From assembly GCF_010730355.1 (NCBI RefSeq), contig NZ_AP022576.1, forward strand, positions 1 to 64,000: a stretch of DNA of 64,000 nt. The letters run 5' to 3'. The notes under the pieces are model-generated. The model searched no databases, was not told where the DNA came from, and saw nothing but the letters and a program-made list of their open reading frames with translations. Made by a program: the position numbers and the translations under genes. This DNA comes from Mycobacterium florentinum (GTDB taxonomy: Bacteria > Actinomycetota > Actinomycetes > Mycobacteriales > Mycobacteriaceae). Every line of letters begins with the position of its first letter. The first letter of the stretch is position 1. This document shows, in pieces, positions 55,463 through 63,503 of the stretch.

Positions 55463-55708
55463 GTGAGCGAGCTACCCGGTTCCGAGAGCGCCAGCGCGGG
55501 CCACGCGACGCCTGCCGCCGGGCCGTTATCGGCGGCGAATCAACCGGCGACCAAGGCCGATCTGTATGCCGCGGTCGATGCCCTGCGCGCCGACATGCGC
55601 GAGCTGATGAACGAGGTCCGCAAGCTGATTCAGGAAGTGGATCGCCAGGTGACGGACGCCGAGCGCGCCACGGGCGTCGGGGGTCCCGGCCTCGACGATG
55701 AATGGTGA
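55463..55708 (+). CDS. Small coiled-coil protein of unknown function
   Basis: From GTG 55463 (VSELPGSESASAGHATP) the frame gives 81 residues; ATG 55439 or 55406 are longer alternatives. A disordered Ala/Ser/Pro-rich start is followed by a helix with heptad-like spacing, ATKADLYAAVDALRADMRELMNEVRKLIQEVDRQVTDAERA, and a Gly-rich acidic end. It resembles short coiled-coil regulators or partner proteins, but I do not recognise it. Confidence 0.6.
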   Translation: MSELPGSESASAGHATPAAGPLSAANQPATKADLYAAVDALRADMRELMNEVRKLIQEVDRQVTDAERATGVGGPGLDDEW

Positions 55709-56170
55709 CGCGGCCTTATTCGAAGTGACTGTGCAGCAATAGTTTTGGTACACGTCAGCCGTTTGAGTTTGTCTCGTCGAATGATGATGCTCGCGCGAAT
55801 ATTCCGCTATGCGGAAGACTTCATTCACTGCTCGGATAGCAGCTAGTCAACGGTAGGGCACCCGCAGTACGATCCCCGATATGCCGTTGACCTGCGGCAA
55901 TTTGCTCAAAATATCGAGAACCGGCGTCAGCGCGGGCGATGCCTACCGCCTCGTAACAGAGACGGAACCGGGTGCCGCGTTTACGCGTCTTAGCGTGGTG
56001 CGCGTCGACGACCGTGGTCGAGCCGCGACGTCCGCTCCACTTCCTCTGGCGATATTCGCAACGCGAACTTGCGTTGGGGTGCGCCGGATTCGTAGGCGAT
56101 CACGCCTGCGGCGCAGGTGAATATCCGAAGTCCGCAGGGGGACGGGCTCTTGCAGAACGGAAGTACTCTC
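55709..56170. other. Intergenic region without a supported gene
   Basis: These 462 bases are less GC-rich at their left end. A 79-codon plus frame at 55881 ends in Arg-rich nonsense and has no good start, so I do not call it. One small hairpin, ttccg (55802-55806) with cggaa (55812-55816), is visible. The right part should contain the promoter of the DUF732 gene. Confidence 0.6.
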
Positions 56171-57004
56171 ATGTTTACCCGTACCTCTAGATTCGCTGTC
56201 AGCGCCCGCCATGCCGGCAGTTCGGCTACTGCCGTTGTGTTGCTAAGTGCCGCTGCAATTTTGCGCGCCGGCTCGGCAGCGGCTGACGCAAACCAGGACG
56301 ACCAGTTTCTGGCATTGCTGACCCAGCAAGGCATTCCCGCCCTCGAAGGCGTGCCGAGCCTGGTCGATACCGCCCACAAGGTCTGCCACGCACTGAATGA
56401 CGGCATTCCGGCGGACCGGGTAAGAGACGCGCTGGTCGACTATGCGGTGAGCAATGATCCGTCTCAGCGCCAACTCGCCCCCGGTCGCCTCGCGCGCACC
56501 GAGGCGCGATTCATCGTTGCGGCAGTGGGGGCCTATTGCCCAGCCAATCGCGGCAAGCTTGGTGCCCTCATCACCCATTCCTCGTCGGGATGGAATGCGC
56601 CGGCGCGCCCGGTGCCCGACGACATTCGCCCGTCGACGTTCCACGGGCGCGGCGCCGCGCTCGGCGCGCTGATCGCAGCGATTCCTCCTGCAGGGATCAT
56701 CGAGCCGGACCCGCCGCGAATTCCGGAACCGTCGCCACCGGTGGAGCATCTCCTGGCACCACCCCCGCCGGCGGTCGCCTCGCCCCGACCGCAACAGCCT
56801 CCTCGACCGCAGCAGCCGCCGCCGGCTGCCGTTGCTCCGCAGCCGGGGGCCGCTCCCGGTCTTGACGGCGACGGCGGTGTCGGTGGTGGCCACCCGGCCG
56901 GGCCGCCGCCCTCGCCAGCGGCACCGCCACCGCCGCCATCGCCCGCGTTACCGCCGCCACCCGCGCCGCCTTTGGCGCCGGGGTATGTCCGGCTCGCGCC
57001 CTGA
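56171..57004 (+). CDS. Secreted DUF732 protein with proline-rich tail
   Basis: This 277-residue exported protein starts at ATG 56171 with a basic leader and hydrophobic signal (ATAVVLLSAAAILRAGSAAADA). The DUF732 domain is DDQFLALLTQQGIPALEGVPSLVDTAHKVCHALNDGIPADRVRDALVDYAV, then RFIVAAVGAYCP, with the two conserved Cys. A Pro-rich tail of about 95 residues follows. DUF732 proteins are common mycobacterial cell-wall/secreted proteins of unknown role. An epoxide hydrolase gene follows after 49 bp. Confidence 0.85.
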   Translation: MFTRTSRFAVSARHAGSSATAVVLLSAAAILRAGSAAADANQDDQFLALLTQQGIPALEGVPSLVDTAHKVCHALNDGIPADRVRDALVDYAVSNDPSQRQLAPGRLARTEARFIVAAVGAYCPANRGKLGALITHSSSGWNAPARPVPDDIRPSTFHGRGAALGALIAAIPPAGIIEPDPPRIPEPSPPVEHLLAPPPPAVASPRPQQPPRPQQPPPAAVAPQPGAAPGLDGDGGVGGGHPAGPPPSPAAPPPPPSPALPPPPAPPLAPGYVRLAP

Positions 57005-57053
57005 GAGCACGGGCGGCTGTCGGCCGGTTCGCGCGCGGCGGCACTATGAATGC

Positions 57054-58166
57054 GTGAAGCCGTTTCGAATCGACGTTCCCGACGACGTACTCGATGATCT
57101 GCGGTCGCGCCTGGCGCGCACCCGATGGCCGGAAGCCGAATGTGTGGACGACTGGAGTCAGGGCATTCCGCTGGCCTACACCCGCGAACTGGCCGACTAC
57201 TGGGCCAACGACTACGACTGGCGACCGCGTGAGGCCGCGCTCAACCGCTTCGACCAGTTCGTCACCGAGATCGACGGGCTGGACATCCATTTCATCCACC
57301 AGCGATCGCCGCACTCCGACGCCTTCCCGCTGGTGATCACCCACGGCTGGCCGGGCTCAATTGTGGAGTTCCACAAGGTGATTGAGCCGCTGACCAATCC
57401 GGCGTCCGGGCGTGCCGAGGACGCGTTTCACGTCGTATGCCCGTCGCTGCCCGGGTACGGCTTCTCCGGCAAGCCCAGCCGCACCGGGTGGGGCGTGGAA
57501 AAGATCGCCGAGGCGTGGGAGCAGCTCATGCTTCGCCTCGGCTACGAGCGCTACGGCGCCCAGGGCGGCGACTGGGGTGCCGCGGTCACCACGCAGATCG
57601 GCCGCAACGGCGGGCACTGCGCGGGCATTCATCTGAACATGCCCATCGGCCGGCCGGGGAACCTCGACAACCCGACCGAGGAGGAAAAAGCGGCCCTGGC
57701 CAGCCTGTCCGAGCACCAAAAGTGGGGCATGGGGTACTCCACGCAGCAGTCCACCCGGCCGCAAACGCTGGGCTACGGCCTGCTCGATTCGCCGGCGGGA
57801 CAACTGGCGTGGATCGTCGAAAAGTTCTGGGCGTGGGCGGATTGCGACGGGCACCCCGAAAACGCGCTCAGCCGAGACGAGCTGCTCGACAACGTGATGG
57901 TGTATTGGGTGACCGGTACCGCCGCGTCCTCGGCTCGCCTGTACTGGGAGAGCTTCCGGGTCTGGCGGGGCGGGGACCGCGTCGAATTGCCCACCGGCGT
58001 AGCCGCTTTCCCCGGTGAGTTGTTGAAGCCGCCGCGGAACTGGTGCGAGACGAGCTACAACATCACGCACTGGACCAAGATGCCGCGCGGCGGCCACTTC
58101 GCCGCGTTCGAGCAACCGGAACTGTTCGTCGACGACGTCCGCAAGTTCTTCGCGACGGTGCGCTGA
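57054..58166 (+). CDS. Epoxide hydrolase, microsomal (EPHX1) type
   Basis: This 370-residue enzyme hydrates epoxides. The N-terminal EHN domain reads KPFRIDVPDDVLDDLRSRLARTRWPEAE, then DYDWRPREAALNRFDQF. The alpha/beta core has ITHGWPGSIVEFHKVI (HGWP oxyanion), AQGGDWGAAVTTQIG (nucleophile Asp), a cap with Tyr residues (GTAASSARLYWE) and PRGGHFAAFEQPELFVDD (catalytic His). GTG 57054 is the best start. It is convergent with a VOC/SDR operon. The substrate is unknown; lipid or steroid epoxides are plausible. Confidence 0.9.
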   Translation: MKPFRIDVPDDVLDDLRSRLARTRWPEAECVDDWSQGIPLAYTRELADYWANDYDWRPREAALNRFDQFVTEIDGLDIHFIHQRSPHSDAFPLVITHGWPGSIVEFHKVIEPLTNPASGRAEDAFHVVCPSLPGYGFSGKPSRTGWGVEKIAEAWEQLMLRLGYERYGAQGGDWGAAVTTQIGRNGGHCAGIHLNMPIGRPGNLDNPTEEEKAALASLSEHQKWGMGYSTQQSTRPQTLGYGLLDSPAGQLAWIVEKFWAWADCDGHPENALSRDELLDNVMVYWVTGTAASSARLYWESFRVWRGGDRVELPTGVAAFPGELLKPPRNWCETSYNITHWTKMPRGGHFAAFEQPELFVDDVRKFFATVR

Positions 58167-58170
58167 CGGG

Positions 58171-58569
58171 CTAGCCCGGAAGCGCGAAGAACTCCAAGGC
58201 AATACCGTCGGGGTCGCGGAAACTCAGCCCCGAGCCGTAGGGCGCGTCCACGATGCCACCGTGCTCGATCCCGAGCTCGTCCAGCCGCGCGACCCAGCCC
58301 TCGAGCTCGCCGCGGTCGGCGCAGCCGAATGCGACATGATCCAGCCCGACGCGGTGTTCGCTGAACTTCTCGTCCGGGGCCGGGTGGTCGTGCTGATGGA
58401 TGCCGAACAACGTGCCGCCCGCGATCATCCAAACCTGATGCCGATAGCCGGCGGTGTCGTCGTGCTCGTCGGCGATGGGGTCAGCGTCGAAGAGACGCCG
58501 GTACCACGGTCCGCTGACGTCGACATCGCGCACCGTGACCGCAACGTGGTTGAGGGTCGGGAAGGTCAT
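58171..58569 (-). CDS. VOC-superfamily (glyoxalase/bleomycin-resistance fold) protein
   Basis: This 132-residue protein has two beta-alpha-beta-beta-beta repeats: TLNHVAVTVRDVDVSGPWYRRLFDADP and HRVGLDHVAFGCADRGELEGWVARLDELGIEHGGIV, ending DPDGIALEFFALPG. His and Glu residues at the start of each repeat fit the usual metal site. It could be a lyase, isomerase or binding protein. Its ATG overlaps the SDR stop by four bases, so it is the second gene of a coupled pair. Confidence 0.87.
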   Translation of the reverse strand: MTFPTLNHVAVTVRDVDVSGPWYRRLFDADPIADEHDDTAGYRHQVWMIAGGTLFGIHQHDHPAPDEKFSEHRVGLDHVAFGCADRGELEGWVARLDELGIEHGGIVDAPYGSGLSFRDPDGIALEFFALPG

Positions 58570-59354
58570 GATCTGACCTTACGCGCGCCGCCCAGCATCG
58601 GGCCGCTGGCCGAGTATCCACCGTCGACGGCCAGCGCGGCGCCGGTGACGAATGAGGCTTCGTCGCTGGCGAGAAACAATGCGGCGGCGGCCAATTCGGC
58701 GGGCTCGCCCCAGCGGGCCATCGGCGTCGGCAGATATCCGCCCGGCGGCACCTCGTCGTCGGGCTTTGCCCCGGCCAGCCCGGTATAGGTCATGCCGGGG
58801 CAGATCGCGTTGATGCGCACGTTCGTCTTGGCGTAGTCGAGCGCCGCGGATTTCGTCATCTGCACCACCGCCGCCTTGGCGGCGGCATAGCTGGACAAGC
58901 CCTTCCAGCCGACGAGTCCGGACGCCGACGCGGTGTTGACGATCGAGCCGCCACCGGTGTCGAGCATCGCGGGGATCGCGTATTTCATGCCGAGGAACAC
59001 GCCCTTGAGATTGATCGCCAGGATCTTGTCGAACAGGGCCTCGTCGGTGTCGGCCAGGGCCACGTGCGGCCCACCGAATCCGGCGTTGTTCAGCAGCACG
59101 TCGAGGCGACCGAACCGGTCGACGGCGGTCGCGACCATGCGTGCCACATCGGCGGCGTTCGTGACGTCGACGCGCACCGGTACGGCGACATCGCCGAGCC
59201 GATCGGCGATGTCGTTCTCCTGCCCGCTGATGTCGGCACAGACGACGCGGGCTCCTTCGTCGGCGAACCGGCCGGCCGCCGCCCACCCGATACCGGAGCC
59301 GGCGCCGGTGACGATGGCGACTTTTCCTTCAAGACGGCGGGCGAAACGGCCCAT
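58566..59354 (-). CDS. Short-chain dehydrogenase/reductase
   Basis: This 262-residue classical SDR has KVAIVTGAGSGIGWAAAGRFADEGARVVCADIS (TGxxxGIG with acidic end of beta2, NAD-preferring), VLLNNAGFG, IVNTASASGL and YAAAKAAVVQMTKSAALDYA (Tyr-Lys catalytic pair). The end LFLASDEASFVTGAALAVDGGYSAS is typical. It is coupled to the VOC gene downstream and starts immediately after the DUF2236 gene stop at 59355, so three genes may share one transcript. Confidence 0.9.
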   Translation of the reverse strand: MGRFARRLEGKVAIVTGAGSGIGWAAAGRFADEGARVVCADISGQENDIADRLGDVAVPVRVDVTNAADVARMVATAVDRFGRLDVLLNNAGFGGPHVALADTDEALFDKILAINLKGVFLGMKYAIPAMLDTGGGSIVNTASASGLVGWKGLSSYAAAKAAVVQMTKSAALDYAKTNVRINAICPGMTYTGLAGAKPDDEVPPGGYLPTPMARWGEPAELAAAALFLASDEASFVTGAALAVDGGYSASGPMLGGARKVRS

Positions 59355-60167
59355 CTAGACGATCCGCCAGCCGCGACGCGCCCGAAATCGCATGTCCCAC
59401 AAGTAAAGGCGATAGCCGAAGATCCACGCGCGGTGCGGGATGAACAGGTCGGCCAGCCGCAGGGCGGACACCAGCCACCCGAACCGGCGCTGCTGACGCT
59501 CCGACCAGTCCAGCTGCATCATCGCCCGGAACTCCGGGGCCAGGAATCCCGTCGTCGCGAACAGGTTGAGCGGGCCGGCCATTACCCGCAGCGGCCAGGG
59601 CAGAAACGCCATCGAGGCCACGCCGCGCAGATGCTCGCGCACCGGCGGGTCGATACGCAGCTCGTCGAGCGAACGCTTCCAGTACTCGTCGAACGCGACG
59701 AGGTCTGGCGGCCACATGCGCTCGGGCACCTGCAGCGTCGTACCCAACCGCTTGGCGTCGCGATAGACCGCCTCGGCGCTGGCCTCGTCGAGTGGGCCGT
59801 GCAGGAACTCATGCTGGTCGACGAAGTAGCGGTACAGGCAGGCCGCCACCCACAGCTGCAGCTTGGGGTCGAAGGCGTTGTAGGCCACCGGGCTGACCGA
59901 CGTCGACCGCACCTGGCGGTGCGCGACGTCGACCGCGTCGCGGATCAGCGCCCGGTCGGACTCGGTCCCGATGGTCGCCACCGCGAGGTAGGTACCGGTG
60001 GTGCGGGCCCGCTTGAACGGGTGCTTGTAGACGTTGCCGCTGTCCACCGGGCTTTCCAGCACGCCGTAGCCAACACCGGGCAAGGACAGCTGCATGATCA
60101 CGTTCGCGGCGGGGAGCAGCGGCGCCGCCGCGTTGAGCAGGTCGGCGACCCGGGTCACGGGCTTCAT
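59355..60167 (-). CDS. Oxygenase MpaB-like (DUF2236) protein (Rv2237-like)
   Basis: This 270-residue protein has the DUF2236/MpaB pattern: [55 protein letters not shown], then [23 protein letters not shown], and a helical C-terminus. The family includes latex-clearing protein-like heme oxygenases, with conserved Arg and His in these segments. Start ATG 60167 ([11 protein letters not shown]) is preferred to longer forms that run into the divergent gene. M. tuberculosis Rv2237 is the likely orthologue, from memory. Confidence 0.82.
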   Translation of the reverse strand: MKPVTRVADLLNAAAPLLPAANVIMQLSLPGVGYGVLESPVDSGNVYKHPFKRARTTGTYLAVATIGTESDRALIRDAVDVAHRQVRSTSVSPVAYNAFDPKLQLWVAACLYRYFVDQHEFLHGPLDEASAEAVYRDAKRLGTTLQVPERMWPPDLVAFDEYWKRSLDELRIDPPVREHLRGVASMAFLPWPLRVMAGPLNLFATTGFLAPEFRAMMQLDWSERQQRRFGWLVSALRLADLFIPHRAWIFGYRLYLWDMRFRARRGWRIV

Positions 60168-60240
60168 GTAACCGAGTAGACCACGAGAGAGGTCAACGGC
60201 CCAGACGTTAGTTCCCGGCGAAAGTGGGCAGACATCGATG

Positions 60241-60378
60241 ATGAGCACCGAACGTGGTGATGGCAGGCCCCCGGACCCCCGGTGCGTGAGCGAGCTCGAT
60301 ACGTCCTCACTGCTGTGGTGGGTGCTGGCCGCGATCGCCGTCGTGGCCGCGGTGCTGATCGTCGTGTCGGTCGCCTAG
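60241..60378 (+). CDS. Small single-pass membrane protein, 45 residues (Rv2237A-like)
   Basis: ATG 60241 to TAG 60376-60378 encodes a short Pro/Asp-rich cytosolic start, [14 protein letters not shown], and one transmembrane helix, [22 protein letters not shown], ending at the membrane. It sits 73 bp from the divergent DUF2236 gene and 38 bp before cobD. The regular amphipathic/TM design and a matching small gene in M. tuberculosis at this position (from memory) support it. Role unknown. Confidence 0.65.
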   Translation: MSTERGDGRPPDPRCVSELDTSSLLWWVLAAIAVVAAVLIVVSVA

Positions 60379-60416
60379 CGGGGCGACTCGTAGCACGCGT
60401 GTGAGACGCTGCCGAA

Positions 60417-61397
60417 GTGCTTGCGACGCGGACCCGGATCGTCGGCGTGCTGGTCGGGTGCCTGGCCGACCTCGCGCTGAGCGACCCCAAAAGGGGTCAT
60501 CCGGTCGCGGCATTCGGCCGGGCGGCAGCAACGCTGGAGCAGTTCACCTACCGCGACGCGAAGATCGCCGGCGCGCTGCACGTGAGCCTGGCGGTCGGCA
60601 CGGTGGGCCTGATCGGAACGGCCGTGCAGCGGGCCACCGCACGCGGGAATCCGATCTTGCCCGTAGCCGCGACCGCCGCGGCCACCTGGGTTGCACTGGG
60701 CGGGACGTCGTTGGTGCGCACCGGCCTGGACATGGCACAGCTGCTGGACCGCGACGACATCGAGGCCGCGCGGCGACTGCTGCCGTCGCTGTGTGGCCGG
60801 GATCCGGCCCGCCTCGACGGTTCGGGGCTGACCCGGGCGGCGCTGGAATCCGTCGCGGAGAACACCTCCGACGCTCAGGTGGCGCCGCTGCTCTGGGCGG
60901 CAGTGGGTGGAGTGCCCGCCGTGCTGGTGTACCGCGCGATCAACACCCTGGACGCGATGATCGGCCATCGATCGCCCCGCTACATCCGATTCGGTTGGGC
61001 CGCAGCACGATTGGACGATGTTGCCAACTATGTCGCGGCCCGGGTGACCGCGGCGCTGGTGGTGGCGTGCGCACTGCTGGTCGGCGGATCGCCGTCGGGT
61101 GCGGTCGCGGCCTGGCGCCGCGACGCCGTCCGCCATCCCAGCCCGAACGCCGGGGTCGTCGAGGCGGCCTTCGCCGGGGCGCTCGACGTGCGACTGGGCG
61201 GGCCCACGCAATATCTTCATGAGCTGCAGATTCGCCCCACCCTGGGCGACGGGCGAGCGCCCACCGCGGCCGACCTGCGCCGCGCGGTGGCGCTGTCGCG
61301 GATTGTCCAGCTTGGGGCCGCGGCGTTGGTAGCCATCGGGTGCGCGTCTGGGGCGCCCTCGGCGCACACTCGACGGGCTCAGCGCCGCCGGCCGTAG
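60417..61397 (+). CDS. cobD: Adenosylcobinamide-phosphate synthase CobD (CbiB)
   Basis: This 326-residue integral membrane enzyme attaches aminopropanol (phosphate) to adenosylcobyric acid in B12 synthesis. It has GVLVGCLADLALSDPKRGHPVAAFGRAAATLE, AALESVAENTSDAQVAPLLWAAVGG (signature), YRAINTLDAMIGHRSPRYIRFGWAAARLDDVANYVAAR and AWRRDAVRHPSPNAGVVEAAFAGALDVRLGG. Several hydrophobic helices are interspersed. GTG 60417 start. It is convergent with the SURF1 gene (19-bp overlap). Matches Rv2236c from memory. Confidence 0.93.
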   Translation: MLATRTRIVGVLVGCLADLALSDPKRGHPVAAFGRAAATLEQFTYRDAKIAGALHVSLAVGTVGLIGTAVQRATARGNPILPVAATAAATWVALGGTSLVRTGLDMAQLLDRDDIEAARRLLPSLCGRDPARLDGSGLTRAALESVAENTSDAQVAPLLWAAVGGVPAVLVYRAINTLDAMIGHRSPRYIRFGWAAARLDDVANYVAARVTAALVVACALLVGGSPSGAVAAWRRDAVRHPSPNAGVVEAAFAGALDVRLGGPTQYLHELQIRPTLGDGRAPTAADLRRAVALSRIVQLGAAALVAIGCASGAPSAHTRRAQRRRP

Positions 61398-62203
61398 CGG
61401 TCGGCGAGTTTCTCCTCGACGGTCATCGGGGTTTCGGGGGCCTTCGCCTGCTTTTCTTGGCGCCGAATCCGGATCTCGGAGTAGGCGAAATAACCAAGCC
61501 CGATCGGGGCGACGATGCCGAACGAAATCCACTGGATGCCGTAGGACAGGAACGGGCCGGCGTCGAGGTGCGGCACGCCGATCACGCCGAGCCCGCCGGG
61601 CTGGCTTTCGACCAGCTGCAGGTACGACCCGGCCAGCGGAACCTTGGTCAGCACCGAGACCTGGTCGGTGTTGATCGAATACACCTGCTGTACACCGTCT
61701 CTGGAGAACGGCTCCTTGTCCACAACCGCCGGTTCGGAGTCGCGCAGCCGCGCGCTGATGGTCACCGTCTCCTGCGGCGGGCGGGGGATCGGCGGGACGT
61801 GCGAGCCCGGCTCGGGGCGCACGTAACCGCGGTCGACGAGAACGGTCGGCCCGCCGTCGACGACGAACGGCGCCAGCACCTCGAAGGCCTGGTCTCCCTC
61901 GACGACCCGCAGTCGCGCCAGCACCTCGACGTCGGGCAGGTAGTGCCCGGTCGCGGTCACCCTGCGCCATTGGGCATTCGGCGCCGACGAATCCTGCTGC
62001 GGCAACAGGGTTTTCAATGGCACCGGTGCCGTATTGAGGGAGTTCTCGATCTGGTGGTTCTCCCGTGAAGTGCGGGCATTCTTTCCGAGTTGCCACGGCG
62101 CGAGCACCATGAAACACAGGTAGGTGAAGGCGATGACTACCAGGATCAGCGCTATCCAGCCTGGTCGTAGCAGGAATGCCAATCTCGCGAGGAAACGTGG
62201 CAT
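61379..62203 (-). CDS. SURF1 family protein (Rv2235-like)
   Basis: This 274-residue membrane protein has an N-terminal helix (GWIALILVVIAFTYLCFMVLAPWQLGKNARTSRENHQIENSL) and a large outer loop with WRRVTATGHYLPDVEVLARLRVVEGDQAFEVLAPFVVDGGPTVLVDRGYV. A C-terminal helix follows (GIQWISFGIVAPIGLGYFAYSEIRIRR). This is the SURF1/Shy1 topology involved in cytochrome c oxidase assembly. Its ATG at 62203 overlaps the ptpA stop (ATGA), so it is co-translated with ptpA and ptkA. Confidence 0.9.
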   Translation of the reverse strand: MPRFLARLAFLLRPGWIALILVVIAFTYLCFMVLAPWQLGKNARTSRENHQIENSLNTAPVPLKTLLPQQDSSAPNAQWRRVTATGHYLPDVEVLARLRVVEGDQAFEVLAPFVVDGGPTVLVDRGYVRPEPGSHVPPIPRPPQETVTISARLRDSEPAVVDKEPFSRDGVQQVYSINTDQVSVLTKVPLAGSYLQLVESQPGGLGVIGVPHLDAGPFLSYGIQWISFGIVAPIGLGYFAYSEIRIRRQEKQAKAPETPMTVEEKLADRYGRRR

Positions 62204-62691
62204 CAACCGTGCCCGTTTTGCGCTAGTTGCTCGTCGACCCAGTCGTGCAGGCCGGGCAACGCGGCCTCGATGACGGCCAACACCTCTTCAAAGTCGGCGT
62301 GGTTGCCGTAGTAGGGATCCTCGACGTCGAGGGCGTGGGCGCCCGAGCGCGGGTCGAACGAGCGCAGCATCCGGATCCGGTCGCTGTCGACGCCGAGCTG
62401 CTGCAACATCCGCAGATGATTGCGGCCGAGGGCCACCACCAGGTCGGCGCCCAGGTGGTCGTCGTCGACCTGCGCGGCGCGGTGCTCGGTGGAATAGCCG
62501 TGGGCGCGCAGGACCTTGGCCGCCCGCTCGTCGGCGCCACTGCCGACATGCCAGTTGCCGGTGCCCGCACTGGTCACGCGCACCGCGTCGCCGAGACCAC
62601 GCTGGCGCAGCTGGTCGGCGAACATTTTCTCGGCCATCGGTGAGCGGCAGATGTTGCCGCTGCAGACGAATGTCACGTGCAACTCAGACAC
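62203..62691 (-). CDS. ptpA: Low-molecular-weight protein tyrosine phosphatase PtpA
   Basis: This 162-residue phosphatase has the P-loop VTFVCSGNICRSPMAEKMFA (catalytic Cys10, Arg16) and the general-acid loop LDVEDPYYGNHADFEEV (Asp). The sequence is very close to my memory of M. tuberculosis PtpA, which is secreted into macrophages and blocks phagosome acidification. GTG 62691 is chosen because the known N-terminus begins two residues before LHVTFVC. It overlaps ptkA by 8 bases, forming ptkA-ptpA-surf1. Confidence 0.94.
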   Translation of the reverse strand: MSELHVTFVCSGNICRSPMAEKMFADQLRQRGLGDAVRVTSAGTGNWHVGSGADERAAKVLRAHGYSTEHRAAQVDDDHLGADLVVALGRNHLRMLQQLGVDSDRIRMLRSFDPRSGAHALDVEDPYYGNHADFEEVLAVIEAALPGLHDWVDEQLAQNGHG

Positions 62692-63346
62692 CGAGCGCCC
62701 TCCGCAGCTCGGAGATCGTGGCGGCATGCGTCACGCCGGTCACGGTGTAGCCGTCGGCGAAATCGGCCTTGCCGTAGCCCCAGCCGACCACCACGGTGTC
62801 GATGCCGTGCGCGGCCGCCCCGTCGACGTCGTGGCTGCGGTCGCCGACCATCAGCACTCGCTCGGGCAGCGGTTGCAGCTGGGCCAGCGCGTGCGCCAGG
62901 ACGTCCTCCTTGCTGCGGCGGGTGCCGTCGGGGAGGGCGCCGGCGATGACCTCGAAGTGCCCGTCGATCGAGAAGTGGGCAAGGACGCGCCGCGCCGTCG
63001 GCTCCAGCTTGGAGGTGGCCACGGCCAGCCGTACACCCGCGGCGCGCAGGTCGGCCAGCAGCGGCTCGATCCCGTCGAACAGGCTGTTGATCGCCCAGCC
63101 CCGAGCGCCATACTCCTCCCGGAACGCCGCGAACGCCGCGTCGGCGTCCTCCCCGAGCATCAGCTGGAACGTCTCGTCCATCGGCGGGCCGACGATCTGC
63201 GCGGCCAGGTCACCGTCGGGCACGGGGGCGCCGATGTGCTCGAGCGCATGGGTGAAGCTGGCGACGATTCCCGCCGCGGAATCGGTCAGGGTGCCGTCGA
63301 GGTCGAAGATCACCAGCTGGGGCGCCTGGGAAACTGCTCCTGTCAC
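62684..63346 (-). CDS. ptkA: HAD-family protein tyrosine kinase PtkA
   Basis: This 220-residue HAD-fold protein has VIFDLDGTLTDSAAGIVASF (motif I, Asp nucleophile), LAVATSKLEPTARRVLAHF (II), Lys in SKEDVLAHAL and LMVGDRSHDVDGAAAHGIDTVVVGWGYG (IV). It resembles phosphoglycolate phosphatases, but its position directly before ptpA identifies it as PtkA (Rv2232), which phosphorylates PtpA in M. tuberculosis. I recall the tuberculosis protein as longer at the N-terminus; here the reliable start is GTG 63346. Confidence 0.88.
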   Translation of the reverse strand: MTGAVSQAPQLVIFDLDGTLTDSAAGIVASFTHALEHIGAPVPDGDLAAQIVGPPMDETFQLMLGEDADAAFAAFREEYGARGWAINSLFDGIEPLLADLRAAGVRLAVATSKLEPTARRVLAHFSIDGHFEVIAGALPDGTRRSKEDVLAHALAQLQPLPERVLMVGDRSHDVDGAAAHGIDTVVVGWGYGKADFADGYTVTGVTHAATISELRRALGV

Positions 63347-63433
63347 GTCACCATTCTCGTTGATTGCCAGTAGTGCGGCATCAAGGGCCTCGCTGGAGAT
63401 GCGCTCAGTTCGCTTCTAGGGGATTCTTAGTCT

Positions 63434-63466
63434 GGTAGGCAACGGGTTTCGTTGCCTACCGTTTTT
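63434..63466 (+). terminator. Intrinsic terminator in the leader of the hydrolase gene
   Basis: ggtaggcaac (63434-63443) and gttgcctacc (63451-63460) are perfect 10-bp arms with a 7-base loop, followed by gttttt (63461-63466). It reads in the plus direction 38 bp before the hydrolase ATG. No plus-strand gene lies between cobD and here, so it is either a leader attenuator or stops antisense transcription from the left. Confidence 0.7.
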
Positions 63467-63503
63467 GCCAGCGTCTGCGCCAGCAGTTGCGGAAGGAAGC
63501 ACC

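Noticed and set aside
55881..56120. 79-codon plus-strand frame in the 55.7-56.2 kb gap
   Set aside because: No ribosome-binding site or domain, and an Arg-rich terminal run typical of non-coding GC-rich sequence.
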